Translations under genes and position numbers: made by a program
Notes under the pieces: model-generated
The model's input: the letters and a program-made list of their open reading frames with translations, nothing else
The model's database searches: none
Told to the model about the DNA's origin: nothing
Assembly (NCBI RefSeq): GCF_009741375.1
Contig: NZ_WOWP01000062.1
Coordinates: forward strand, 124,001-188,000
From: Flavobacterium rakeshii
GTDB lineage: Bacteria; Bacteroidota; Bacteroidia; Flavobacteriales; Flavobacteriaceae
Direction: 5' to 3'
Length of the DNA stretch: 64,000 nt
Shown here: positions 1 through 7,594 of the stretch, piece after piece
Layout of the letters: every line of letters starts with the position of its first letter
Position numbering within the stretch: the first letter of the stretch is position 1

Positions 1-77
1 ATAAAAAACAGCTGAAAGAGAGAACCAGGGAGGTGATTTACCAGCAGTTGCTTCAGTTTCAAAAACGAAAAGCTTAA
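1..77 (+). CDS. C-terminal end of an unidentified protein (partial)
   Basis: An open frame enters from the left edge (codons from base 3) and ends at TAA 75-77. The 24 visible residues are strongly basic and look helical (KKQLKERTREVIYQQ...FQKRKA). That is too little to name a family. It lies 84 bases before the bacilliredoxin gene, and a TAnnTTTG promoter element falls between them, so it is probably a separate transcription unit. It may be a true gene end; chance openness over 24 codons cannot be excluded. Confidence 0.45.
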   Translation, partial: KKQLKERTREVIYQQLLQFQKRKA

Positions 78-112
78 CACTTCGCTTAAAAAGTATTTGG
101 CTAAAAAATACG

Positions 113-120
113 TATCTTTG
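113..120 (+). promoter_or_regulatory. Bacteroidota -7 promoter element (TATCTTTG)
   Basis: TATCTTTG matches the Bacteroidota -7 consensus TAnnTTTG and lies 41 bases before the bacilliredoxin start. No clear TTG stands 19-20 bases upstream, so the call rests on the -7 element alone. Confidence 0.5.
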
Positions 121-161
121 TAGTCAGTTTAAATAACTTTTTTAAAGAATAAATATATATT

Positions 162-572
162 ATGTATCCAGAAGAACTAGTAAAACCAATGCGTGCCGAA
201 CTATCGGAAGCAGGTTTTGAAGAACTATATACACCAGACGCGGTAAAAGAAGCGATTTCTAAAGAAGGTACTACACTTGTAGTAGTAAACTCTGTTTGCG
301 GATGTGCTGCAAGAAACGCAAGACCTGGTGTGAAAATGAGCCTTGATAACGGTAAAAAGCCAAGTTCGCTTGTTACTGTTTTTGCAGGTGTAGACAGAGA
401 AGCTGTTGATGCAGCCAGAGAACTTATGTTCCCTTTCCCTCCGTCATCACCAAGTATGGCATTATTTAAAAACGGTGAGCTTGTGCATATGCTTGAGCGT
501 CACCATATTGAAGGGCGTCCTGCTGAAATGATTGCAGAGAACCTTAAAGATGCTTACGACGAACATTGCTAA
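162..572 (+). CDS. BrxA/BrxB family bacilliredoxin (YphP-like)
   Basis: A 136-residue cytosolic thioredoxin-fold protein of the bacilliredoxin family (formerly DUF1094). Family members remove bacillithiol or similar thiol adducts from proteins, or act as disulfide isomerases. The hallmark CGC active site is present at residues 46-48 in the context VNSVCGCAARN, and the length is normal for the family. The ATG at 162 follows the -7 element by 41 bases, and no Shine-Dalgarno sequence is visible, as is usual in this phylum. The gene is followed by a strong hairpin terminator, so it is probably monocistronic. The family assignment is firm. The physiological thiol partner cannot be read from the sequence. 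Confidence 0.93.
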   Translation: MYPEELVKPMRAELSEAGFEELYTPDAVKEAISKEGTTLVVVNSVCGCAARNARPGVKMSLDNGKKPSSLVTVFAGVDREAVDAARELMFPFPPSSPSMALFKNGELVHMLERHHIEGRPAEMIAENLKDAYDEHC

Positions 573-592
573 TAAAAGCTCTTTTAAAGTTT

Positions 593-625
593 AAAGCCGC
601 GCCCTTGGTGCGGCTTTCTTTTTTA
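593..625 (+). terminator. Rho-independent terminator after bacilliredoxin
   Basis: An 8-bp stem AAAGCCGC (593-600) pairs with GCGGCTTT (610-617) and is followed by a T-rich run. It closes the bacilliredoxin unit. Confidence 0.85.
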
Positions 626-627
626 CA

Positions 628-647
628 TTAGTATGCCTGCATACTAA
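628..647. promoter_or_regulatory. Perfect 20-bp palindrome, likely repressor operator for plsC/desaturase
   Basis: TTAGTATGC-CT-GCATACTAA is a perfect inverted repeat with two 9-base arms and a 2-base spacer. It sits 59 bases before plsC and just upstream of the expected -33 position of the promoter at 676-683. It lacks a T-run after the second arm and so is not a terminator. The size and symmetry suit a dimeric TetR- or GntR-type regulator. No such regulator is encoded nearby. Confidence 0.55.
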
Positions 648-675
648 ATGTTTTTATTATTAACCAAAAAGACTG

Positions 676-683
676 TACTTTTA
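676..683 (+). promoter_or_regulatory. Putative -7 element for plsC (TACTTTTA)
   Basis: TACTTTTA matches TAnnTTTn, one base off the consensus TAnnTTTG, 23 bases before the plsC ATG. No good -33 TTG is visible, so transcription may need an activator or the element may be weak. Confidence 0.4.
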
Positions 684-705
684 CGCGAATTTTTTAAAAA
701 CATAT

Positions 706-1440
706 ATGGGCAAAATATTGTCATATCCTATATCGATACTGTATTACCTGGTTTTTCTGCTGTTTCTCCTGATATTTCATCCGGTACAGTGGGTTTGCCT
801 TAACGTATTTGGTTATCAGGCACATAAAAAGAGTGTTGACATACTTAACTTTTTTCTGGTAAGAACAACACATATATTAGGTACTACCTATAAGTTTGAA
901 GGGATAGAGAAAGTGCCCGCTGGTGTACCGCTTGTTATAGTGGCTAATCACCAGAGTATGTATGATATTCCTCCCATTATTTGGTTTATGAGGAAATTTC
1001 ACCCTAAATTTATAAGTAAGAAGGAATTAGGGAAAGGAATACCAAGCGTGTCTTACAATTTAAGACATGGCGGTTCCGTTTTAATAGATAGAAAAGACCC
1101 AAAGCAAGCCTTACCTGCCATAAAACAGATTGCTACCTACATTGAAAAGAATACACGATCGGCAGTAATTTTTCCTGAGGGGACCCGTAGTAAAAATGGG
1201 AAACCTAAAAAGTTTTCGGAAAACGGGCTTAAAATACTTTGTAATTTCGCACCAAGTGCTTACATTGTGCCTGTTAGTATTAATAATTCCTGGAAACTGA
1301 ACCGTTACGGTCAGTATCCGTTAGGATTAGGTGCCCGAGTTACTTTTACAGTACAGGAACCTTTTGCCATTAAAAATATTCCTTTTGAAGAGGTAATGGA
1401 GAGAACAGAGAACGCAGTTGTACAAGGAATAAAAAATTAG
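706..1440 (+). CDS. plsC: 1-acyl-sn-glycerol-3-phosphate acyltransferase (PlsC)
   Basis: A 244-residue membrane-bound acyltransferase that adds the second acyl chain to lysophosphatidic acid, giving phosphatidic acid in phospholipid synthesis. A hydrophobic N-terminal segment (about residues 5-33) anchors it. The catalytic NHxxxxD motif is NHQSMYD (His82, Asp87) and the substrate-binding motif is FPEGTRS (156-162), both intact. The acyl-ACP desaturase starts 5 bases downstream, so the two are very likely cotranscribed. That links chain desaturation with acyl transfer and suggests control of membrane fluidity. The palindrome at 628-647 is the likely control site. Confidence 0.93.
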   Translation: MGKILSYPISILYYLVFLLFLLIFHPVQWVCLNVFGYQAHKKSVDILNFFLVRTTHILGTTYKFEGIEKVPAGVPLVIVANHQSMYDIPPIIWFMRKFHPKFISKKELGKGIPSVSYNLRHGGSVLIDRKDPKQALPAIKQIATYIEKNTRSAVIFPEGTRSKNGKPKKFSENGLKILCNFAPSAYIVPVSINNSWKLNRYGQYPLGLGARVTFTVQEPFAIKNIPFEEVMERTENAVVQGIKN

Positions 1441-1445
1441 AAATT

Positions 1446-2444
1446 ATGTCTATAAAAAACGTCCGCTTAGAAGTAATGCACTTTTTGGAAAAGAACATTG
1501 ATTCTTTTGTGGAGAACTATCTTATACCGGTAGAGAAGATATGGCAGCCATCAGATATGTTGCCTGATACGCAGAGTGAGAGTTTTGAGGAAGACCTTAG
1601 GGAGCTTAGAGAGATTGCTAAAGATCTTCCGTATGATTTTTGGGTGGTATTAGTGGGTGACACTATTACCGAAGAAGCACTGCCTACCTATGAGTCATGG
1701 CTAATGGATGTGGAAGGTATTGAACAGGTAGAGAAAGGCCCGGGCAACGGATGGGGCAAATGGGTAAGACACTGGACAGGAGAAGAAAACCGCCACGGCG
1801 ATTTACTTAATAAATACCTATACCTTAGCGGAAGGGTAAATATGCGTGAAGTGGAAATGACCACACATCATCTTATTAATGATGGTTTTGATATTGGTAC
1901 TGACAGGGATCCGTACAAAAACTTTGTTTATACAAGCTTCCAGGAGCTGGCTACTTATATTTCACACAACCGTGTGTCGCAGCTGGCTAAAAAATACGGA
2001 GATAATAAACTGTCTAAAATGTGTAAGCTTATTGCCGGAGACGAAATGCGTCACCATATGGCATACAGTGAATTTGTAGACAGGATTTTTAAAGTAGATC
2101 CAAGCGAAATGATGTTGGCTTTCCAACACATGATGAAGCTTAAAATTACCATGCCTGCCCATTTTTTAAGGGAGTCGGGTAATGCTTTAGGAAGTGCTTT
2201 TGAGCAGTTCTCTGATTCGGCACAGCGCATAGGGGTATATACCGCTATGGACTATGTGGATATACTTAGAAAACTGATTGCCAAATGGCAAATTGATAAA
2301 ATTGACGGTCTTACTGCCGAAGCCGAGAAAGCAAGGGATTACCTTATGAAGCTTCCGGACAGGATGGCAAGAATATCTGAAAGAATTGTAATACCGGAGG
2401 AGTCACACATTTTTAAATGGGTGCAGCCTGCACTGATAAAATAA
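1446..2444 (+). CDS. Acyl-ACP desaturase, soluble di-iron (ferritin-like) type
   Basis: A 332-residue soluble desaturase of the stearoyl-ACP desaturase family, which uses a di-iron centre, O2 and ferredoxin to place a double bond in an acyl-ACP chain. The two iron-binding motifs are present: EENRH (113-117) and DEMRH (199-203), with a further conserved Glu pair near 76-77. There is no membrane segment. It directly follows plsC and is followed by a terminator, which defines a two-gene lipid operon. The position of the double bond and the chain length cannot be inferred from sequence. Confidence 0.92.
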   Translation: MSIKNVRLEVMHFLEKNIDSFVENYLIPVEKIWQPSDMLPDTQSESFEEDLRELREIAKDLPYDFWVVLVGDTITEEALPTYESWLMDVEGIEQVEKGPGNGWGKWVRHWTGEENRHGDLLNKYLYLSGRVNMREVEMTTHHLINDGFDIGTDRDPYKNFVYTSFQELATYISHNRVSQLAKKYGDNKLSKMCKLIAGDEMRHHMAYSEFVDRIFKVDPSEMMLAFQHMMKLKITMPAHFLRESGNALGSAFEQFSDSAQRIGVYTAMDYVDILRKLIAKWQIDKIDGLTAEAEKARDYLMKLPDRMARISERIVIPEESHIFKWVQPALIK

Positions 2445-2449
2445 TATAT

Positions 2450-2475
2450 AAAGCTGCTTTCGGGCAGCTTTTTTA
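2450..2475 (+). terminator. Rho-independent terminator of the plsC/desaturase operon
   Basis: AAGCTGC (2451-2457) pairs with GCAGCTT (2464-2470), followed by a T-run. It starts 6 bases after the desaturase stop. Confidence 0.85.
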
Positions 2476-2495
2476 ATCTTATATAGTTTCCTGCA

Positions 2496-3143
2496 ATGAG
2501 TAATCTTATAGAAAAAACAAAAGCATTTGTAAAACAGCAATTGCAGGGTGCCGAAGGCGGGCATGACTGGTTTCATATAGAGAGGGTGTATAACAATGCC
2601 CTGCTTATTGCAAAAGGAGAAAAGTGTAACCTTGTTGTTGTACAACTGGGGGCTTTACTGCATGATATAGCCGACAGTAAATTTCATGATGGTGATGAAA
2701 CTGTGGGCCCGGAAACGGCACGTAAGTTTTTACAACAGGAAAATGTAAGTGAAACTATAATTAGCCAGGTGGTGGGTATTATAGAGAACATATCGTTTAA
2801 GGGTGGGAATTTTGATAAGAAATTCTCATCGGTTGAGCTGGATATTGTTCAGGATGCCGACAGGCTGGATGCGCTTGGGGCTATAGGCATTGCCCGCACC
2901 TTTAATTACGGAGGCTTTAAAAACAGGGCATTGTATGACCCTGCTATACAGCCTAACCTAAATATGACCAAAGAGGAATACAAGGCCAGTACTGCGCCAA
3001 CGGTTAATCATTTTTATGAAAAACTATTACTGCTTAAAGACAGGATGAATACTCCAACAGGTAAGCAACTTGCCGAAGAGCGCCACAGGTATATGGAAGG
3101 TTTCCTTTCGCAGTTTTATGCCGAATGGAACGGGGAAAAGTGA
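2496..3143 (+). CDS. HD-domain metal-dependent phosphohydrolase (YedJ/YpgQ-like)
   Basis: A 215-residue cytosolic HD-superfamily hydrolase. The metal-binding signature is complete: His23 in GGHDW, HD at 56-57 in LLHDIAD, and Asp120/Asp122 in QDADRLDALGAIGIAR. Length and motif order match the small YedJ/YpgQ group, for which nucleotide pyrophosphohydrolase activity has been reported in a Bacillus member. The substrate here is unknown. Its last 28 bases overlap the tail of the convergent gene ending at 3116, so both 3' ends share coding sequence. Confidence 0.85.
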   Translation: MSNLIEKTKAFVKQQLQGAEGGHDWFHIERVYNNALLIAKGEKCNLVVVQLGALLHDIADSKFHDGDETVGPETARKFLQQENVSETIISQVVGIIENISFKGGNFDKKFSSVELDIVQDADRLDALGAIGIARTFNYGGFKNRALYDPAIQPNLNMTKEEYKASTAPTVNHFYEKLLLLKDRMNTPTGKQLAEERHRYMEGFLSQFYAEWNGEK

Positions 3144-4636
3144 TTGTTTATCAAGCTAAGAATGGTAGGGTAAACCTGTTTTTTGTGTACGGTTGCCAGT
3201 AGCCATCCTATAAAGCTAAGCACGAATACATCACCGCTTTCGGTAATGGCGTGTTGTGTTAACAAATCCAGTTGCTGTTTAAAGGTGTCGTTTTGTGCTA
3301 TGGCTTTGTCCAGTATATATTTTTCTACCAAAGCGGTATATGCCAGTACCCTTTCTTCGTTTACTTCCTTTAGGTATTTTTTGTAGCGTCTTTTAAAACC
3401 TTTTAGTCGGGAAAGGGCAAGTTCGGTATCTTCCAGTTCGGTATGCATTACAATTTCCACGAGGCTGCGTTTTATGGCCCAGTCCATACCCATTCTTTTT
3501 TCATACCAACTGTCACTATGGATAAACTCGCGCATGTACCTACGGGCCTCACGGGCATTATTGTGCTGTAACCAGTATATCACGGCAAAAAATATAAGGT
3601 CGTTCCTGTCGGTAGGATCGGCTTTTTTAGTTTCTGCCAGTGCTTTTGTCATTATTGCTAGTGTGGCTTCACCATTACCACTGTAATTCTCGTTAAGCAG
3701 ATGTAGTAAATAGTAGCGGGCAATAAAACGGCTGTAGTATTTTTTATTTTGCTTTTGCATTTCGGCAGCCATTATCTCCAGGTATTGTGAACACAATGTA
3801 AACCTCCTGTTCCTAAAATGGATATTAGCCATAAAATACAATATGTATATATGGTAGTACAGGTGCTTTTGTGCCAGTTCCTGACGGGTAATAATAAAAC
3901 GGTAGCTTCTTTCCAAAAAAGGCTCAATAAGGCTGTAATTACTATTTATGGAGGCATATTCGTTTGCAATAAAAAGCATTTGGTACAGCGATTTGAAAGT
4001 AAGTACTTCCCTTAACGATATCCCAAACGATTTCATGGTGCCGGTAATTAACTGCTGCAGGTCGGTAATTTTCCCTTTATGGTAAATCTCACCCAGTTCA
4101 CGTCGCATAACCGCATAGGCAAGATTAAGCTGTTCCTCATTTCGCAGTTTTTTATTGTTTGCCGAAAAACCGGCGATTGCCTTATCCAAATTAAACGAGG
4201 GGTCAAAATGAGCAAACTGTATTTGGGTTTGATAGATTTCGTTAAGCAGAGAAAAATGCTCGGTAGCTAAGGCTTTACTCTCGGCTTTGGCAAGGCACTT
4301 AAAGGCTTCTTTGTATAGTTTGTGTTCAAAAAATACTCGGCTAACCATAAGCAGGCGCATTATTTCGTGCTCATCATCGGTATTACTTTCAAAGCTTCGG
4401 TTAGCCATGAAACTAATAAGGCTGTCGTATACCCTTTTGCGTAACGCATGGTAGGCATCGGTGTTTTTTGAAGTGCCGTAAAGCTTTTTTTTAGTATTTA
4501 TATCATCAGTTTCAAGTAATTTAAACAAATCAGTATTAAGGGTGTCTTTGCGTTTGTTTTTGTTGTTAAGATGTTTTATAAATGCTGATTTATCATCTGT
4601 TGACATTATAGATATAATTTCCCCTAATGCATTCAT
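3116..4636 (-). CDS. Unknown all-helical protein, 506 residues
   Basis: I do not recognise a named family. The 506 residues contain no signal peptide or membrane segment and look almost wholly alpha-helical, with repeated Leu/Tyr/Phe patterns and segments such as FKCLAKAES and LGEIYHKGK that resemble TPR-like helical hairpins. It is therefore probably a cytosolic alpha-solenoid scaffold. It starts with ATG at 4636 after a 125-base AT-rich spacer shared with the divergent YiaA/B gene. It overlaps the convergent HD hydrolase by 28 bases. No function can be inferred from neighbours. Confidence 0.8.
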   Translation of the reverse strand: MNALGEIISIMSTDDKSAFIKHLNNKNKRKDTLNTDLFKLLETDDINTKKKLYGTSKNTDAYHALRKRVYDSLISFMANRSFESNTDDEHEIMRLLMVSRVFFEHKLYKEAFKCLAKAESKALATEHFSLLNEIYQTQIQFAHFDPSFNLDKAIAGFSANNKKLRNEEQLNLAYAVMRRELGEIYHKGKITDLQQLITGTMKSFGISLREVLTFKSLYQMLFIANEYASINSNYSLIEPFLERSYRFIITRQELAQKHLYYHIYILYFMANIHFRNRRFTLCSQYLEIMAAEMQKQNKKYYSRFIARYYLLHLLNENYSGNGEATLAIMTKALAETKKADPTDRNDLIFFAVIYWLQHNNAREARRYMREFIHSDSWYEKRMGMDWAIKRSLVEIVMHTELEDTELALSRLKGFKRRYKKYLKEVNEERVLAYTALVEKYILDKAIAQNDTFKQQLDLLTQHAITESGDVFVLSFIGWLLATVHKKQVYPTILSLINNHFSPFHSA

Positions 4637-4761
4637 ATAAAAACTACTTAAACGGTTAGTGATGTAAATATAAATAATATATCATCAGTTTTTGTTGTTT
4701 TTTGGGTTTTGTGCCTAGTTGTTTTATATGAGATTTGCCTCATAATTAAAAACCAAAAATT

Positions 4762-5250
4762 ATGGATCCGCTAAAAACAAACGAAGGGAATGATACCTTC
4801 ACACAGGAAAACAAATTCAGGAAAACAACAACTGCACAAGGGGCAACTAAACCGAGTAATGCCTTTGTGGGAGCCTCATGGTGTGCCCTTATTATAGGAA
4901 TGGCTTCTTACTGTATAGGACTTTTTAATGCCGGGGCAATGCTGCTTAACGAAAAGGGATACTATTTTACCATATTGCTTTTCGGGCTCTTCTCGGTAGT
5001 ATCGGTACAAAAAAGTGTAAGAGACAGGCTGGAAGGCATCCCGGTAACCGATATGTATTATGGCATAAGCTGGTTTACCACATTTGCATCGGTAATACTA
5101 TTGATAATAGGACTTTGGAATGCCGACCTTGAACTCAGCGAAAAAGGCTTTTACGGAATGTCGTTTGCCCTGAGCCTTTTTGCTGCTATAGCCGTACAAA
5201 AAAATACCCGCGACTTAAAGACATTTGAAAAGGAGAATCCAAACGCTTAG
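4762..5250 (+). CDS. YiaA/YiaB family inner-membrane protein with two repeats
   Basis: A 162-residue inner-membrane protein made of two copies of the two-helix YiaAB domain. Membrane segments lie near residues 36-56, 66-83, 100-120 and 130-147. Each repeat ends with a matching signature: EKGYYF...VQKSVRD (64-88) and EKGFYG...VQKNTRD (127-151). The family's function is not established. The first 32 residues are hydrophilic and probably cytoplasmic. It is followed by a long hairpin terminator, so it is probably a single-gene unit. Confidence 0.85.
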   Translation: MDPLKTNEGNDTFTQENKFRKTTTAQGATKPSNAFVGASWCALIIGMASYCIGLFNAGAMLLNEKGYYFTILLFGLFSVVSVQKSVRDRLEGIPVTDMYYGISWFTTFASVILLIIGLWNADLELSEKGFYGMSFALSLFAAIAVQKNTRDLKTFEKENPNA

Positions 5251-5255
5251 CGGAC

Positions 5256-5304
5256 GGCCCTGTGGTAGCTTTACCTTACCGAAGCTACTGCGGGGCTTTT
5301 TTTA
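5256..5304 (+). terminator. Long-stem terminator after YiaA/B gene
   Basis: GCCCTGTGGTAGCTT (from 5257) pairs with AAGCTACTGCGGGGC (ending 5296) with two mismatches or wobbles, followed by seven or more T residues. Confidence 0.82.
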
Positions 5305-5322
5305 ACCGTCAATTATCTTACT

Positions 5323-5640
5323 ATGAAAAATACAGTAAAAATAATTTTATATGGCCTAGGGTTGGTATGTCTTTTTACCACCATTGCCGATATGGTTTTA
5401 TGGTTTAAGACCTGTGCACAATATGAAGGTTTTGAGGAAACTAAACAGGCTTACCTATCATACTTTCCTGTAAGTTTAAGGGGTGATTATACCCTAACAC
5501 TTATTAATTGTGGTATGTTGGCTGTTTCTGTACTTGTTTTTGCTAACTCCATAAGGATAGGGTTTCTTAAAACAATTTCGTTTGTATTAACTATCCTATC
5601 AGGGATCTTATTCTACTGGCAACTATTTTCTTTAATGTAA
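5323..5640 (+). CDS. Small membrane protein of unknown function (105 residues)
   Basis: The protein has three probable membrane helices, near residues 4-27, 55-76 and 82-103, with a hydrophilic loop (about 28-54) between the first two. No family is recognised. It starts at an ATG 19 bases after the preceding terminator and ends 105 bases before the DUF2157 gene. Codon use resembles its neighbours and the reading frame is uninterrupted, so it is probably a real gene; its role is unknown. Confidence 0.65.
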   Translation: MKNTVKIILYGLGLVCLFTTIADMVLWFKTCAQYEGFEETKQAYLSYFPVSLRGDYTLTLINCGMLAVSVLVFANSIRIGFLKTISFVLTILSGILFYWQLFSLM

Positions 5641-5745
5641 ATCAGGGTTTGATAACGAGAGGGAGCAGCGGTTAATTGATATGCTGAAGTTTAGAGATGT
5701 TTATAAAGAATAAAAATCTTACTTTTAATTTAAAACCAATCACCT

Positions 5746-7017
5746 ATGAGTTCGATAATTAAAGATTTGCCCGAACTGATAAGTCATAATATTATCAGTG
5801 AACAAACGGCAAAAAACATAGAGCGGTATTATGCCGCAAAAAAAGAAGATCAGGGGAGTAATACCCTAATGATTTTTGGTAGTATAGGAGCTATACTTGT
5901 GGGGCTGGGCATTATTTTGATATTTGCCCATAACTGGGATAATTTTTCAAAAACAGTAAAAACCATACTGGCAATAGCACCTTTACTGTTATGCCAGATT
6001 GCTGCCGGATATGCCATATTTAAAAATAAGAGTCAGCTGTTTAAGGATATTGCAGGTATACTGTTGTTTTTTACGGTAGGTTCGTCAATAGCCCTTGTTG
6101 CTCAAATTTACAATATACCCGGAGATCTTGAAGGCTATCTTTTAAGCTGGACTTTGCTGTGTATGCCTTTAATGTATTTGTTAAGGTCTAATATGTTAGC
6201 CTTTTTGCATTTGGGCTTTATTACCTACTATGCGGTTGTAGCGGGCTATTTTGAAACCGAAAGACCATGGCCTTACCTGTTGCTTTTAGGAGCTTTTATT
6301 CCGTTTTATTTAAGGAGGTTAAAAGGGCATCCTTTTGGAAGGATAACTTCATTGTTTAACCTGCTTTTTCCGTTAAGCCTTATCATAACCCTTGGGGCTT
6401 TTCTTGCGGGGGTGGGTGAGTTTGGTTTCCTTGTTTACATGGCGCTGCTGGGCTTTATATACAACACCGGGCTTTTACCTAAACTGGAAAGTCGGAATGA
6501 TTATTTAAGGCTGGGATCGGTAGGTATTGCTTTTATATTACTGTTCTCTTCCTTTAAATGGGTATGGGAAGAAATGGAAACCCAACAGGTTGTAGAAAGT
6601 TACTACATTATACTATGGGCAATATTGTTTGCAGGGATGTTATACATAGCGATAAGAAACGGAGGTAAACAGTTTTACAAAAATGCCTTTCAGGCTGTAA
6701 CAGTACTGTTTCCGGTTGTGTATCTTATAGGTATGGCAAACAGTGTGCTGGCGGCAATACTGGATAATGTAATGGTTTTAGCACTTGGGGTAATAACCGT
6801 AAAGCAGGGTATTGATAAGGTTGATTTCAGGAAGCTTAATTTCGGGTTAACAATTATCGCGGCGCTTATTATCTGTCGTTTTTTTGATACCAATATGACC
6901 TTTGCCTTGAGAGGTGTATTGTTTGTTTGTGTGGGGGTAGGTTTTTTTGTGGCCAACTCCATGCTTGTTAAAAAGAAAAGGGCTAATGTTTTAAATACAC
7001 CAGAAGATGAAAACTAA
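5746..7017 (+). CDS. DUF2157 multi-pass membrane protein
   Basis: A 423-residue protein with a short cytoplasmic N-terminal region (1-37, including a helical segment with SEQTAKNIERYYAAK), then about 12 hydrophobic segments to residue 409 and a charged C-terminus. The early motif AHNWDNFS between the first two helices is typical of DUF2157 membrane proteins. The function of the family is unknown. Its last 11 bases overlap the next gene, a GDYXXLXY protein; the two families commonly occur side by side, which suggests they act together. Confidence 0.85.
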   Translation: MSSIIKDLPELISHNIISEQTAKNIERYYAAKKEDQGSNTLMIFGSIGAILVGLGIILIFAHNWDNFSKTVKTILAIAPLLLCQIAAGYAIFKNKSQLFKDIAGILLFFTVGSSIALVAQIYNIPGDLEGYLLSWTLLCMPLMYLLRSNMLAFLHLGFITYYAVVAGYFETERPWPYLLLLGAFIPFYLRRLKGHPFGRITSLFNLLFPLSLIITLGAFLAGVGEFGFLVYMALLGFIYNTGLLPKLESRNDYLRLGSVGIAFILLFSSFKWVWEEMETQQVVESYYIILWAILFAGMLYIAIRNGGKQFYKNAFQAVTVLFPVVYLIGMANSVLAAILDNVMVLALGVITVKQGIDKVDFRKLNFGLTIIAALIICRFFDTNMTFALRGVLFVCVGVGFFVANSMLVKKKRANVLNTPEDEN

Positions 7018-7564
7018 AAACATGTTTATAGTATTTGTGGTTGTGGCCGTGGTTCAGGCATTTGTACCGCTAAAAATGATATATGATACAGAGAAGATAA
7101 ATGATGAGGGTGTGGTATATAAATTTAAAACCCAACCGATAGATCCTAATGACCCTTTTAGAGGTAAATATATCACCCTGCGTTTTGAAGCTGAAAATTT
7201 TAAAACTACCGATTCTCTTATGGATATGAGACAGGATGTATATGTTAGTATTGAAAAAGACAGTGAAGGGTATGCCCGGGTAAAGGAAGTTTTGAGAGAA
7301 GAACCGGAAGAAGGAGATTACTTTAAAGCAGAGACCTATTATTTTAGCACAAACGGATTACGTCTTAACTTTCCTTTTGACCGCTTTTATATGGAAGAAA
7401 GTAAAGCCCCTCAGGCAGAAGTTGCCTACAGGAAATACAGTACAGCCAAAAATCCTAAACCTGCGTATGCTTTAGTAGCCATAAAAGATGGTGAAACCTA
7501 TTTAAAGGATGTTATTGTTGATGATAAACCCATAAGGGAATATGTTATGGAACAACAGGAATAA
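7007..7564 (+). CDS. GDYXXLXY-family membrane-anchored protein
   Basis: A 185-residue protein with an N-terminal signal-anchor (about 5-24) and an exported soluble domain. The family name motif appears in variant form as RGKYITLRF (52-60), preceded by DPNDPF, as in other members; a second GDY occurs near residue 106. It overlaps the DUF2157 gene by 11 bases, which implies translational coupling. The biochemical role of this pair is not known. A strong bidirectional terminator follows. Confidence 0.85.
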   Translation: MKTKNMFIVFVVVAVVQAFVPLKMIYDTEKINDEGVVYKFKTQPIDPNDPFRGKYITLRFEAENFKTTDSLMDMRQDVYVSIEKDSEGYARVKEVLREEPEEGDYFKAETYYFSTNGLRLNFPFDRFYMEESKAPQAEVAYRKYSTAKNPKPAYALVAIKDGETYLKDVIVDDKPIREYVMEQQE

Positions 7565-7592
7565 AAAAAGCCCCTCATTGAGGGGCTTTTTA
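7563..7592. terminator. Bidirectional terminator between convergent genes
   Basis: AAAAGCCCCTCA (7566-7577) pairs with TGAGGGGCTTTT (7579-7590), flanked by A and T runs on the two sides. It can serve both the gene ending at 7564 and the convergent gene ending at 7595. Confidence 0.88.
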
Positions 7593-7594
7593 TT

